Shown here: positions 1 to 7,959 of the stretch, piece by piece | Numbering within the stretch: the first letter of the stretch is position 1 | How the letters are laid out: the number at the start of each line of letters is the position of its first letter | Assembly: GCA_902792435.1 (NCBI GenBank) | Contig: CADAZN010000014.1 | Coordinates: 1 to 40,223, forward strand | Length of the DNA: 40,223 bases | DNA from: an uncultured Bacteroidales bacterium | GTDB lineage: Bacteria; Bacteroidota; Bacteroidia; Bacteroidales; Muribaculaceae | Direction of reading: 5' to 3' | Notes under the pieces: model-generated | What the model was told of the DNA's origin: nothing | Seen by the model: only the letters and a program-made list of their open reading frames with translations | The model's database searches: none | Translations under genes and position numbers: made by a program

Positions 1-94
1 ATGTGGTGGGACAGAATAGTATATTTTCCATCATAATATGCTTAATTTCAATGTTTTCACTTGGACATGTGAAATTGACTATTATTTTATTATG

Positions 95-198
95 CTATAT
101 ATTAAAGCAGTTTGAGCGGTCGAGGTTGCGGTAGCCTATGGCTTCCATGATGTGGTGGGTGCGGACGGTGATGGTGCCGTCAAGGTCGCCAATGGTAC
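95..198 (-). pseudogene. comM 3'-end remnant (fragment 1)
   Basis: The minus strand translates to about 33 residues that match the C-terminus of the intact ComM encoded at 7960-9501, including the motif HHIMEAIGYRNLDRSN, followed by a stop. No other part of comM is present. The match begins abruptly just upstream of residue TIGDLDG, only a few bases from the stop codon of the hydrolase gene at 206. It is therefore a truncated relic, not a gene. The DNA match to the intact gene is strong but has diverged more than that of the second fragment. Confidence 0.85.
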
Positions 199-205
199 GT
201 TTGTC

Positions 206-1567
206 TCAATAAATATCTTGTGCTGTAAAGGTGCCTTCGCCTTTTAGATAGCAATTGAAAAACTTCAAAACAAGAGAGTTGACTATCATCATTGACTCTT
301 CGGTGCTGCGATCGCCACTACCCATATCACCAAGCAGATTCGCAAGCGTGGGAGAAAGAAGGGGAAGGTCGGTAAAGTCCATGTGCCGCGTGTCGCGCAA
401 TGTGGCAGAGAAACCCTCAGCGGCATTACGGATTAGCACATCGTTCGGGTATATTTTGCCTTCTTTGCGATATTCAGGCAGCAAGGAGTAGCTATTCCAA
501 TTAACGAATTCAAGCACTGGCACATCGTAGGGCTCGTCGCGGACTTCAAGCTCATTGTCTATGACGCCCGTATACTCTGAAAGCATAGTACCATCAATGT
601 CTATGACGGCAGACACATCGCTACGTTCTCGGCCTATAGCTACTGCGGTGGCACCACCTAGGGAATGGCCCATTACGCCTATTTTCGAGATATCAATCAT
701 TCCAAGCACGGAACTGATAGCGTCGCTGTCTATACCTGAGATGAACCAACTCTTGTCCAACGTGCTAGACTGAACAGCTGCTTTAAGTTCATCAAGCACG
801 AAACTCATATCTGCCACGCGCAGCTCCATCCACTGCGTATATATCTTATACTCCTCCTGCGCATCGGTTATATCGCCGAGTGACAAGGCAGTGTTCATAA
901 AATCCTTATCTACGATAACGGTATTGCCATCAGTGTCCTTCGTGAAAAAAGCGTGATGCGGATGGTCAAGCGCGACTACGACGTAGCCATTGCTCGCCAG
1001 TTCCATATAAGTTGAGGTGTTGCTCTGATAGTAGCCGAAGGCACCATGCGAGAAAACAACGAGAGGGCATCCCTTCGCAGAGCCGTCGGCGGGATAATAG
1101 ATGTGTACTGGCACCTCGCGAAAACTTCTGTCCTGCTCAAAGATATCATGGCGGGATCTGTCGATAAGTATAGCAGACGTCTCAGCAATCTTGTGGTTGC
1201 CAGAGACAGGCAGACCGTTATATCCAGTGAATACAAAGGCGGGGATGAGCAGCAGTGCAATGAGTAGAATGTTAAGTACACAGGAGACAATCGCACTGCT
1301 TTTCTTTTTCATGCCGTCGTCCTTGTTCCGCATGATGAGTGCTTTCGCTCCAGCGACAATAAGCAGTATTGCCAGTAAGCCCAAAATGGGGACGAAACGC
1401 CACTTCTGCCCTACTACCAGCATCGTGACAATGACGAGTATGACCTGTGCTGTACGAACTATCAAACGTTCTTTACGCCATTGCTTCTTTTCTTTTTCGC
1501 TTCGGCACGCTCTTACTGCGAGCACGATTTCTAAAGCAGCCAAGATGATAAAAAGTATAGGTCCCAT
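206..1567 (-). CDS. Membrane-anchored alpha/beta hydrolase, PAF-acetylhydrolase II-like
   Basis: The 453-residue protein has three or four hydrophobic segments in its first 115 residues, followed by an alpha/beta hydrolase domain that should lie outside the cytoplasm. Catalytic landmarks are clear: an oxyanion-type FSHG near residue 172, the nucleophile elbow GHSLGG with Ser302, a likely acid at Asp325 (DIDG), and a likely catalytic His395 (RHMDF). Spacing and the FSHG/GHSLGG pair resemble platelet-activating-factor acetylhydrolase isoform II and related esterases that cleave short or oxidised acyl chains. The substrate here is unknown. A good Bacteroidota promoter lies at 1678-1709, leaving a leader of about 100 nt. 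The family call is fairly sure; the physiological role is not. Confidence 0.85.
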   Translation of the reverse strand: MGPILFIILAALEIVLAVRACRSEKEKKQWRKERLIVRTAQVILVIVTMLVVGQKWRFVPILGLLAILLIVAGAKALIMRNKDDGMKKKSSAIVSCVLNILLIALLLIPAFVFTGYNGLPVSGNHKIAETSAILIDRSRHDIFEQDRSFREVPVHIYYPADGSAKGCPLVVFSHGAFGYYQSNTSTYMELASNGYVVVALDHPHHAFFTKDTDGNTVIVDKDFMNTALSLGDITDAQEEYKIYTQWMELRVADMSFVLDELKAAVQSSTLDKSWFISGIDSDAISSVLGMIDISKIGVMGHSLGGATAVAIGRERSDVSAVIDIDGTMLSEYTGVIDNELEVRDEPYDVPVLEFVNWNSYSLLPEYRKEGKIYPNDVLIRNAAEGFSATLRDTRHMDFTDLPLLSPTLANLLGDMGSGDRSTEESMMIVNSLVLKFFNCYLKGEGTFTAQDIY

Positions 1568-1677
1568 ATGTTTCAGATGATTTTATTATTTGAAATATAT
1601 TAATGACAATTTTGTGCAGTCAGAATGCAAGTCGTCAGCGACATCAAATGTGACGTGTCAACAGCAATTTCATGCCG

Positions 1678-1709
1678 CAAAAATAGATACTAAAATTAGG
1701 CCTGCCAAA
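1678..1709 (-). promoter_or_regulatory. Bacteroidota promoter of the hydrolase gene
   Basis: Read on the minus strand, TTTG (1706-1709) is followed after 20 bp by TATTTTTG (1678-1685). This matches the Bacteroidota -33/-7 consensus. Transcription would start near 1671, about 100 nt before the ATG at 1567. Confidence 0.65.
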
Positions 1710-1784
1710 TTTATGGGACAGACAGCTAGAACCGCGGACAGATAACTAAGCCCGCTGACGAATGACAAAAAAAAGGATGATTGA

Positions 1785-2603
1785 TTAAGCTATGAAAGAA
1801 CGGAGTTTAGGCACGTAGGTACGCGATACAGGTATTATGGTTGAGTCATTGCCGAGTTTGAGTTGGTAGCCGTTTGAATTGCCCCGAGCCGACGAGATAT
1901 TGTTCAGGTTAACCACGAAAGAACGATGACATTGGAAAATATTTTCATACTCGTGCAGGTCGGTGAGCACAGATGTCAATGTGGTGTGTAATACTGAGGT
2001 GTGTGCTTTGTCGTCTTTCATGTAACATACCGATACGTTATTTTTCTGTGCCTCGATATAGAGCAAGTCGTTAATGGGCAACTGAAGGTCGTTCCCTCTT
2101 ACACTGGTGTCATGGATGGTGACAACCACGTCGGTCTGCTCTTCTGTGGTCTTGTCAATTAGACTCTCCAGTTGATTGCGAAGATGCCGATAATAGCTGA
2201 AACCGACCGAGAAAACTGTTATGATAATACCTATAATAAGGGTCCAATAAAGAAACTGCAGGAAAACGCTGAAGGAAATAGGATAGTGAAATAATAATGA
2301 ACATGCGATGAAGTTACAGAAACCTATAAACAAGACATTTGCCAACACCGACAATGCCTCATGCCAAACAAGCCAGGGAGATGTTTTTTTGTGTAACGGT
2401 TTTATTGCAAGTTCGAACAGATAACAGCACCCAAATGTGATTGCTCCAAAAAGCAGTGAAACCAAGAACTTGTTCCCCTTATACATGTTGACTCCAAACG
2501 GCTGCAGCACATATAATATCAGAAAAACGATGGCACCATACATGGCACAATCTAGCAATAGATTGCTTTGTGAGACTGGGTATTTGCGTGTAAAAAACGA
2601 CAT
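1785..2603 (-). CDS. Membrane LytTR-domain transcription regulator
   Basis: About 272 residues. The N-terminal half carries four predicted membrane helices and no receiver domain. The last 105 or so residues form a LytTR DNA-binding domain, with the family landmarks NDLLYIEAQKNNVSV and CHRSFVVNLNNI. LytTR proteins bind direct repeats upstream of target genes; this membrane form presumably senses a signal in or across the membrane. I place the start at the ATG at 2603, not at an upstream ATG at 2636, because the -7 promoter element (2624-2631) lies between the two. Its neighbour on the same strand is the PAF-AH-like hydrolase, a possible target, but that gene has its own promoter. Confidence 0.88.
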   Translation of the reverse strand: MSFFTRKYPVSQSNLLLDCAMYGAIVFLILYVLQPFGVNMYKGNKFLVSLLFGAITFGCCYLFELAIKPLHKKTSPWLVWHEALSVLANVLFIGFCNFIACSLLFHYPISFSVFLQFLYWTLIIGIIITVFSVGFSYYRHLRNQLESLIDKTTEEQTDVVVTIHDTSVRGNDLQLPINDLLYIEAQKNNVSVCYMKDDKAHTSVLHTTLTSVLTDLHEYENIFQCHRSFVVNLNNISSARGNSNGYQLKLGNDSTIIPVSRTYVPKLRSFIA

Positions 2604-2623
2604 CTTGCTTTGTTTTGTGCTTG

Positions 2624-2631
2624 CAAATATA
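2624..2631 (-). promoter_or_regulatory. -7 promoter element of the LytTR gene
   Basis: TATATTTG on the minus strand fits TAnnTTTG exactly. A TTG at 2655-2657 sits 23 bp upstream, slightly far, so the -33 element is uncertain. The position rules out the ATG at 2636 as the start of the LytTR gene. Confidence 0.5.
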
Positions 2632-2728
2632 CACATTTTGCCTTAAATACAGGGCAATTTTACAAAGAACAAAAATAGTGCGCCAGACTGATTATTTATA
2701 TTATCTTTAACAGATTATGCTTTGTGCA

Positions 2729-3650
2729 TTACATGTTGAAGTAGTTGCTGCGGTCGAGGTTACGGTAGCCGATGGCTTCCATGATGTGGTGCTGGCGGAC
2801 GGTGACGCTGCCTTCGAGGTCGGCGATGGTGCGGGCGACTTTTAACCCGAATCGGTCATTAGGATTTGTGTTAGAACAGAATTTATTTTGAGCAGGTTGT
2901 AAAGATGTTGTCGAAGACATAGCGGGCTATGACAAGACAATATCTGCAACAAGATGCCAAAATAAAACTGTTATGACATAAAAGACCATAAAAAACAACC
3001 TGTCGTCGGCCTAATGACTGATTTGGGCTCAGGATGCGGTCGTAGGCGCGGGCGCTCATGTTCATCTTGGTGATGGCTTCGCGGAGTTTTTCCATTCCTT
3101 CGGCGTCGGGCTCGGCGTATTTGTGCAGCAAAGCTGTTGTCATTTGGGCGTTGCAATGCACGCCTGGGTGATTCTTGAAGCGCAGGCTCTGGATGGCTCG
3201 CGCTTTGATGACTCTCTCCCTAATTGCTGCGCTGGGCTCTCCTGGCTGTTTGCTTGACATCTGCTCGAAATTGACGGGCTGAACTTCGACTTGCAGGTCG
3301 ATTCTATCCAACAATGGACCACTAATCTTGCTCATATATTGATGCCGTTGATGCGGTGTACAGATGCACTGCTTTGTTGGGTGACCGTAGTAGCCGCAAG
3401 GGCATGGATTCATCGAAGCCACAAGCATAAACGAGGCGGGATAGTCGATGGTATACTTAGCTCGGCTGATCGTTATGTGGCGATCTTCCAAAGGCTGTCG
3501 CATCACCTCAAGCACCGAACGTGGAAACTCTGGTAATTCGTCCAGAAAGAGCACACCATTGTGGGCCAAACTGATTTCCCCAGGGGTAGGATATGACGAG
3601 CCACCACATAGGGCTACGGCACAACTATACGATTATGTGGTGGGGTACTT
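2729..3650 (-). pseudogene. comM pseudogene (fragment 2), interrupted by a small inverted-repeat element
   Basis: This stretch corresponds to ComM from about PHHTISPVA (residue 274 of the intact copy) to the C-terminus RSNYFN. It is highly similar to the intact gene at 7960-9501, including the Walker B block GVLFLDELPEF and the Cys-rich NPCPCGYYGH. The whole N-terminal domain and Walker A are missing. Near 3610-3640 a short insertion shifts the frame after PHHIIV. An insertion of about 185 bp (2844-3029) falls exactly between AYDRIL and KVARTIADL. It cannot make functional ComM. Confidence 0.9.
2844..3029. mobile_element. Small MITE-like insertion with terminal inverted repeats
   Basis: The insertion is bounded by CCCGAATCGGTCATTAGG (2846-2863) and CCTAATGACTGATTTGGG (3010-3027), an inverted pair matching at 16 of 18 positions. 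Comparison with the intact comM shows these bases are absent there, so the outer junctions are fixed to within one or two bases. No clear target-site duplication is visible, and the interior holds no transposase. A non-autonomous miniature element, or a deleted insertion sequence, is the best description. Confidence 0.7.
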
Positions 3651-3694
3651 CTTCGTTTGGTCCGTGAAAATAAGGAGGTTTTTTATGTAAATTT

Positions 3695-3726
3695 TGCTTA
3701 TTTTCTTAATTTTTGCCAAATAAGCA
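3695..3726. repeat. Inverted repeat upstream of the AAA ATPase gene
   Basis: TGCTTATTT (3695-3703) pairs perfectly with AAATAAGCA (3718-3726). The extended right arm GCCAAATAAGCA (3715-3726) recurs exactly at 5267-5278, just after the gene. The gene is thus bracketed by related palindromes. Confidence 0.7.
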
Positions 3727-3735
3727 TCAAATATA

Positions 3736-3766
3736 TTGTTTATTTGGGGTATTTTCTATATCTTTG
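3736..3766 (+). promoter_or_regulatory. Promoter of the AAA ATPase gene
   Basis: TTG at 3736-3738, then 20 bp, then TATCTTTG at 3759-3766. The ATG at 3796 follows with a leader of about 25 nt. Confidence 0.6.
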
Positions 3767-3795
3767 CGCAAAATAATAATGTTTAAATATACTTT

Positions 3796-5259
3796 ATGGA
3801 ATATACAGAATTACTTGAAAAGCAGATAATAGGAAGGCTTAGAATTGATAATCCCTGGTGGACCGAGGGAGTAGTTCCCAAATTCTATCAAAACATGAAG
3901 CCAAGATTGTATCTTGAAATCTTTTATTCATTAGTGACAGATTTGGACTTGCAACGTGCAGTAGTTTTGATGGGACCAAGACGTGTGGGTAAGACTGTTA
4001 TGTTGTTTCATACCATAGCACGGTTGCTTGCTGAAGGTGTGCCTCAGCATAATATCATTTACATATCGGTAGAAACTCCTATCTATAATAAAATTTATCT
4101 TGAGCAACTTTTTAATATCTCAAAGAAGACTTTAGGTAAACCTGAGAATGATAAAGACCAATATTATGTTTTCTTTGATGAGATTCAATACTTAAAGGAT
4201 TGGGAAGTAAATTTGAAGTCGCTTGTTGATACATACAAAAATGTCAAATTTGTGGCTAGTGGTTCGGCTGCTGCAGAGTTGAAAAAACGTAGCAATGAAA
4301 GTGGAGCAGGTAGGTTTACAGATTTCAGCTTGCCTCCATTGACGTTCTATGAATATATCCATTTAAAAGGATATGAACAGCTTATGTATAAACATAAGAT
4401 GCAATGGAAGGAAACTGAAATTGACTGCTATGGTAGTGTTGACATTGACAAACTTAATGCGCTTTTTGTGGATTACATCAATTATGGTGGATATCCTGAA
4501 GTGGTGTTCTCCGATAAAATACAGGAGAATCCTGGTCAATTCATTAGGCATGACATTATTGACAAAGTATTACTGAGGGATTTGCCAAGTTTGTATGGCA
4601 TTCAAGATGTACAGGAACTCAACTCACTTTTTACTATGATTGCTTATCATTCAGGTGGTCAGTTTTCATACGAGTCGATGTCGAAAGAGTCGGGTGTTAG
4701 GAAGGATTTGTTGAGACGGTATATCAGTTATTTGGAAGCTGCTTTCCTCATTCGTAAGATACATAGAACTGATGACAACGCCAAAAGATACCAAAGGGAA
4801 ACAAGTTTCAAATTATATCTGACTAATCCGTCACTGCGATGTGCTCTATTCCAGCCCATCAAGGTGAGTGATGAAGAGATTGGCAATATGGTGGAAACTG
4901 CCGTCTTTGCCCAATGGATTCCACGCCAAGGTGTTGACATCTCGTTTGCAAATTGGAGGTTAAGCAACAAACAACAGGGAGAAGTGGATATCGTTGGCAT
5001 AGATGCTGGTAGGCAAAAACCACAATGGGCTGTTGAAATTAAGTGGAGCGATCGATATGCTCAGTACCCAGGTGAACTTGTATCACTTCTATGGTATATG
5101 CCCAAGAATGGATTGACCGATGCCATCGTTACCAGTGAAACAGTAACTTTTACAAAGAAAATGCAACAAGTAACTCTTCACTTCATGCCAGTTGCTTGTT
5201 ATGCCTATACTGTCGCTTCAAATACTCTAAAAAACACACGCATGATTTACGGGTTATGA
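3796..5259 (+). CDS. AAA ATPase with DUF4143 and PD-(D/E)xK-like C-terminus
   Basis: A 487-residue protein of the large Bacteroidota/archaeal AAA_14-DUF4143 family. Walker A is GPRRVGKT (residues 60-67), Walker B is VFFDEIQ (about 125-131), and a sensor-like SGSAAAEL follows at about 155. Residues from about 230 to 400 fit the winged-helix DUF4143 region. The C-terminus has the spacing of a PD-(D/E)xK nuclease fold: Glu367, GEVDIV with Asp398, and VEIKW with Glu414 and Lys416. Biological function in this family is poorly defined, although links to selfish or defence contexts have been proposed. It is isolated on the plus strand, more AT-rich than the secreted-protein genes, has its own promoter, and sits between inverted repeats. 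That fits independent acquisition. Confidence 0.9.
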   Translation: MEYTELLEKQIIGRLRIDNPWWTEGVVPKFYQNMKPRLYLEIFYSLVTDLDLQRAVVLMGPRRVGKTVMLFHTIARLLAEGVPQHNIIYISVETPIYNKIYLEQLFNISKKTLGKPENDKDQYYVFFDEIQYLKDWEVNLKSLVDTYKNVKFVASGSAAAELKKRSNESGAGRFTDFSLPPLTFYEYIHLKGYEQLMYKHKMQWKETEIDCYGSVDIDKLNALFVDYINYGGYPEVVFSDKIQENPGQFIRHDIIDKVLLRDLPSLYGIQDVQELNSLFTMIAYHSGGQFSYESMSKESGVRKDLLRRYISYLEAAFLIRKIHRTDDNAKRYQRETSFKLYLTNPSLRCALFQPIKVSDEEIGNMVETAVFAQWIPRQGVDISFANWRLSNKQQGEVDIVGIDAGRQKPQWAVEIKWSDRYAQYPGELVSLLWYMPKNGLTDAIVTSETVTFTKKMQQVTLHFMPVACYAYTVASNTLKNTRMIYGL

Positions 5260-5266
5260 TACTATT

Positions 5267-5300
5267 GCCAAATAAGCATGATTTTTTGTGCTTATTTGGC
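5267..5300 (+). terminator. Terminator hairpin after the AAA ATPase gene
   Basis: GCCAAATAAGCA (5267-5278) and TGCTTATTTGGC (5289-5300) form a perfect 12-bp stem with a 10-nt loop, eight bases after the stop codon. No strong T-run follows, so termination is probable but not certain. The left arm is identical to a 12-mer upstream of the gene at 3715-3726. Confidence 0.6.
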
Positions 5301-5433
5301 GAATGGCATTTATTACATTGAGTTTCAATAACATGTGAGTGGAAATTAAGAAAAAGATGTCTCGTTTTTCTAAAAATATTGTTTTGAAAGCAACAATCAT
5401 CCAATAGCGTGCGTCTATTACATATAATAGTTG

Positions 5434-5441
5434 TATTTTTG
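5434..5441 (+). promoter_or_regulatory. -7 element of the secreted peptidase-like gene
   Basis: TATTTTTG fits TAnnTTTG and lies 20 bp before the ATG at 5462. No convincing -33 TTTG is seen at the expected distance. Confidence 0.45.
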
Positions 5442-5461
5442 CAGCGCAGAAAATATTCAAG

Positions 5462-6631
5462 ATGATGAAACGGCTATCAATAATCTCAATCTTCATGATT
5501 CTTTTCGCAATCCAGTCGCTGGCTTGGGAAAGAGTCTCTACGCAACTTGATCTTGCGAACAATGCCGACCCTAACAAGGCGGTGGTATATGATTTGTGGA
5601 AGTCATTTGTTGAAGCGCATAACGATTCGACATCCGACTTTCCTCAGTGGAATGATGTTGATAAAATCAAATGGAAGTGCCCCGACCTCATCAGCAGCGA
5701 GGGCTATATCAATGCCGATATCTATCGTTACTTGAACAAGGTGCTGGAAATTACACCACAGGGTGATGCCTACGTTATCCGCTCTATGTTTTACACGCCT
5801 TACACAGATTACAGCGACGTGTTTGTTTTGGCGTTGGTCAACCACATCGCCAAGAAAAACGAGAGTGGTGAGTTCAAACTCTACAACTGGCAGGACTACT
5901 ACACTCGAGATTGGCAGCGAAAGTCGGTCGGTACCATTGATTATTGCTATTACCCAGACTACTCCTTCAATGAAGACAAGGCTCAAGAAGCCAACGCCTT
6001 GATAGAGATGTTTCGCACTAAGCTGAAGGCTGAAATACCTCAGCACATCACCTATTTCATAGCAAGAAACCTTGATGATGAATATCGGCTGAAAGGCTAC
6101 GACTATGTGGTTGGAATGGGCGACCAGATGGGCAACACTGGCGGCTCAACCGACCGCCGCAACAAAATCATCTATGGTGATGCGGCACATGGCGAGATTT
6201 ATCATCATGAACTCGCTCGCCTGTTGCGTTTGTCCTATCCCGACATGCACTTTCTGCTCAATCAGGGAATAGCCGAATACGTTAATTCCACGCAGATGCA
6301 GTTCGGGTTGCCCGTGCGTCAGCACTTCGCACGAATGAAGGACTGGCTTGACGCTAATCCTCTAGAAGACATATCTAATCTCGATTCGCCTTTCTACAGT
6401 ATGGACAACCAGACGGCTCCTGCCTATCAGGTGGGTATGGTCATCTGCTATGAACTTTACAAGCATGGCGGCTATGAGGCACTTGTCCGCGCCATAAAGG
6501 CAGGTGATGACGATGTCATGTTTTACGCTTTCCTCAAAAAAGAAATTGGCATTGACCAAAAGGATTTCAACCAATGGATGAGGAAACAGATTGCCAAGTA
6601 CACCACGCAAGACATTCCACCTCTACGATAA
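5462..6631 (+). CDS. Secreted gluzincin-like protein with degenerate zinc site
   Basis: 389 residues. An N-terminal signal peptide (about 1-21, ending SLA) predicts export. Residues 243-275 have the layout of an MA-clan metallopeptidase: an active family member would carry HExxH, then about 15-20 residues on, NEGIAEY. Here the first motif reads HHELAR (His249, Glu250, but Arg253 in place of the second zinc His), and the second reads NQGIAEY (Gln268 in place of the usual Glu). Both changes strike metal ligands, so the protein is probably a non-catalytic relative, perhaps a binding protein. The remainder is not recognised. The gene converges on the orphan at 6651 with only 19 bp between the stops. 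Confidence 0.75.
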   Translation: MMKRLSIISIFMILFAIQSLAWERVSTQLDLANNADPNKAVVYDLWKSFVEAHNDSTSDFPQWNDVDKIKWKCPDLISSEGYINADIYRYLNKVLEITPQGDAYVIRSMFYTPYTDYSDVFVLALVNHIAKKNESGEFKLYNWQDYYTRDWQRKSVGTIDYCYYPDYSFNEDKAQEANALIEMFRTKLKAEIPQHITYFIARNLDDEYRLKGYDYVVGMGDQMGNTGGSTDRRNKIIYGDAAHGEIYHHELARLLRLSYPDMHFLLNQGIAEYVNSTQMQFGLPVRQHFARMKDWLDANPLEDISNLDSPFYSMDNQTAPAYQVGMVICYELYKHGGYEALVRAIKAGDDDVMFYAFLKKEIGIDQKDFNQWMRKQIAKYTTQDIPPLR

Positions 6632-6650
6632 ATTAAAATTCATGCTTTTG

Positions 6651-7856
6651 TCAATTATAAGGATGAAATGTCAACAATCTGCCATTAGCTTCAATTTCTA
6701 ATCTATAATAGTTTCCATTATATTCAATAGCTCGTGCGTTCTTGCGAATAAAAGTTTTATCAGGTTTAGTTCTAAATTCGAGTTCAATTTGATCTTCTAC
6801 CTTGTTTACTACTATACGTATCAGGTTAATCAAATCTTTATAGTCGTAGCGAATAGGGGTTTTTGACTCAAATTTTCCTTTTGCCTGCATACCTTGCATA
6901 TGCCTAACAACTATATGCATGGCTCGTTCAAAATCAATCCATACAATTGGAGGATATATTCGGATGTGTTGGCATTCAAAAAACATGAGAAAGTTAGAAT
7001 AAATACCTTTAAGTTTGTCTGGCAGATTTCTAAATTTTACTCCAGATCTTTGCAACTCTTTTTCAAGTAAATAAAAGCGCTTTCGACCTCTTGCTAATTG
7101 AAGACTTAAATATTCATTATTTTCTTGTTCAGTCAATCCTTCAACTTGTTTCTTAAATTGTAGAAACTTATAGCGTATAATTGCTTGTAATTGAGGATTA
7201 ATTGACAATTCTTTTAGTTGACCAGTTAATGTTTCTGGTTGCTTATATTTTATTAGTGCTATAAGTTCTACTGCTTCCCATAATTGTAACTTTCTACCAT
7301 GATCAATTAGTTTTTCATAGATTCCATACATAAAGTTCAATTCATCTTCAGCTGAAATATCTGTCTCAATTTTTAAAATATTTGTAATTTGTTTTTGTCC
7401 AGTTTCTACAAATGCATTTTTCAAATTGATAGGAACTGAAACAATAGCTTCTATATCTGATATTGGAAGACCGTCACGATCAAGTTCGATTATTAACTGA
7501 TCATCTAGTTTTGGATTTAAACTTGATAATTCAAACTTCACATTACCGTATGTCTCTGGCATAGGATTCATTTCTATTGCTGCCTGTAACATGGCTCTAT
7601 CTTTACAAGAGTATTTTAACGTACCGTGAAGAAGTTCTCCATATTTTCTATATGACTCACTATCTTCTTTCAATTCAAGTTCTACTGAATTATTATCGTA
7701 CTGTCCGTATTTCTTATATAATTCTTCTTGTGAACAAATATGCTTTTCATTTGAGATGCGCTCATAAGTCAAGCCACACTTTTGCCAAAAAATCTTTTTC
7801 GCGTTTTCAATTTCCTGCTGCAAGAACTTTTGCAGTTCTTTGTAATTATTGTTCAT
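6651..7856 (-). CDS. AT-rich orphan protein, 401 residues
   Basis: I do not recognise a family. The protein is soluble, with no signal peptide or membrane helix. The N-terminal third is charged and helical, the middle (about 165-300) is helix-rich with many Lys/Glu/Gln, and the last 60 residues look beta-rich, ending NGNYYRLEIEANGRLLTF. Base composition is clearly more AT-rich than flanking comM, which suggests acquisition. It lies between the intact comM and a convergent secreted-protein gene, in a stretch bounded by comM copies. A role in defence is possible from context, but no catalytic motif is visible. Confidence 0.7.
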   Translation of the reverse strand: MNNNYKELQKFLQQEIENAKKIFWQKCGLTYERISNEKHICSQEELYKKYGQYDNNSVELELKEDSESYRKYGELLHGTLKYSCKDRAMLQAAIEMNPMPETYGNVKFELSSLNPKLDDQLIIELDRDGLPISDIEAIVSVPINLKNAFVETGQKQITNILKIETDISAEDELNFMYGIYEKLIDHGRKLQLWEAVELIALIKYKQPETLTGQLKELSINPQLQAIIRYKFLQFKKQVEGLTEQENNEYLSLQLARGRKRFYLLEKELQRSGVKFRNLPDKLKGIYSNFLMFFECQHIRIYPPIVWIDFERAMHIVVRHMQGMQAKGKFESKTPIRYDYKDLINLIRIVVNKVEDQIELEFRTKPDKTFIRKNARAIEYNGNYYRLEIEANGRLLTFHPYN

Positions 7857-7959
7857 ATTATTTTATATAATATCGAGAAGGCATCATTTTATGAGTGATT
7901 GTATTTGTGCGCAATTGTTGTCAATTCTCAATCCATCACTCCATTGGATGCGCAAAATA

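Noticed and set aside
2604-2636. Upstream ATG for the LytTR gene
   Set aside because: The -7 element lies downstream of it, so it would not be in the transcript.
95-3650. comM split by an AbaR-type island insertion
   Set aside because: Known islands interrupt comM once and leave both halves; here only 3' fragments remain beside a separate intact copy, with no island transposition genes.
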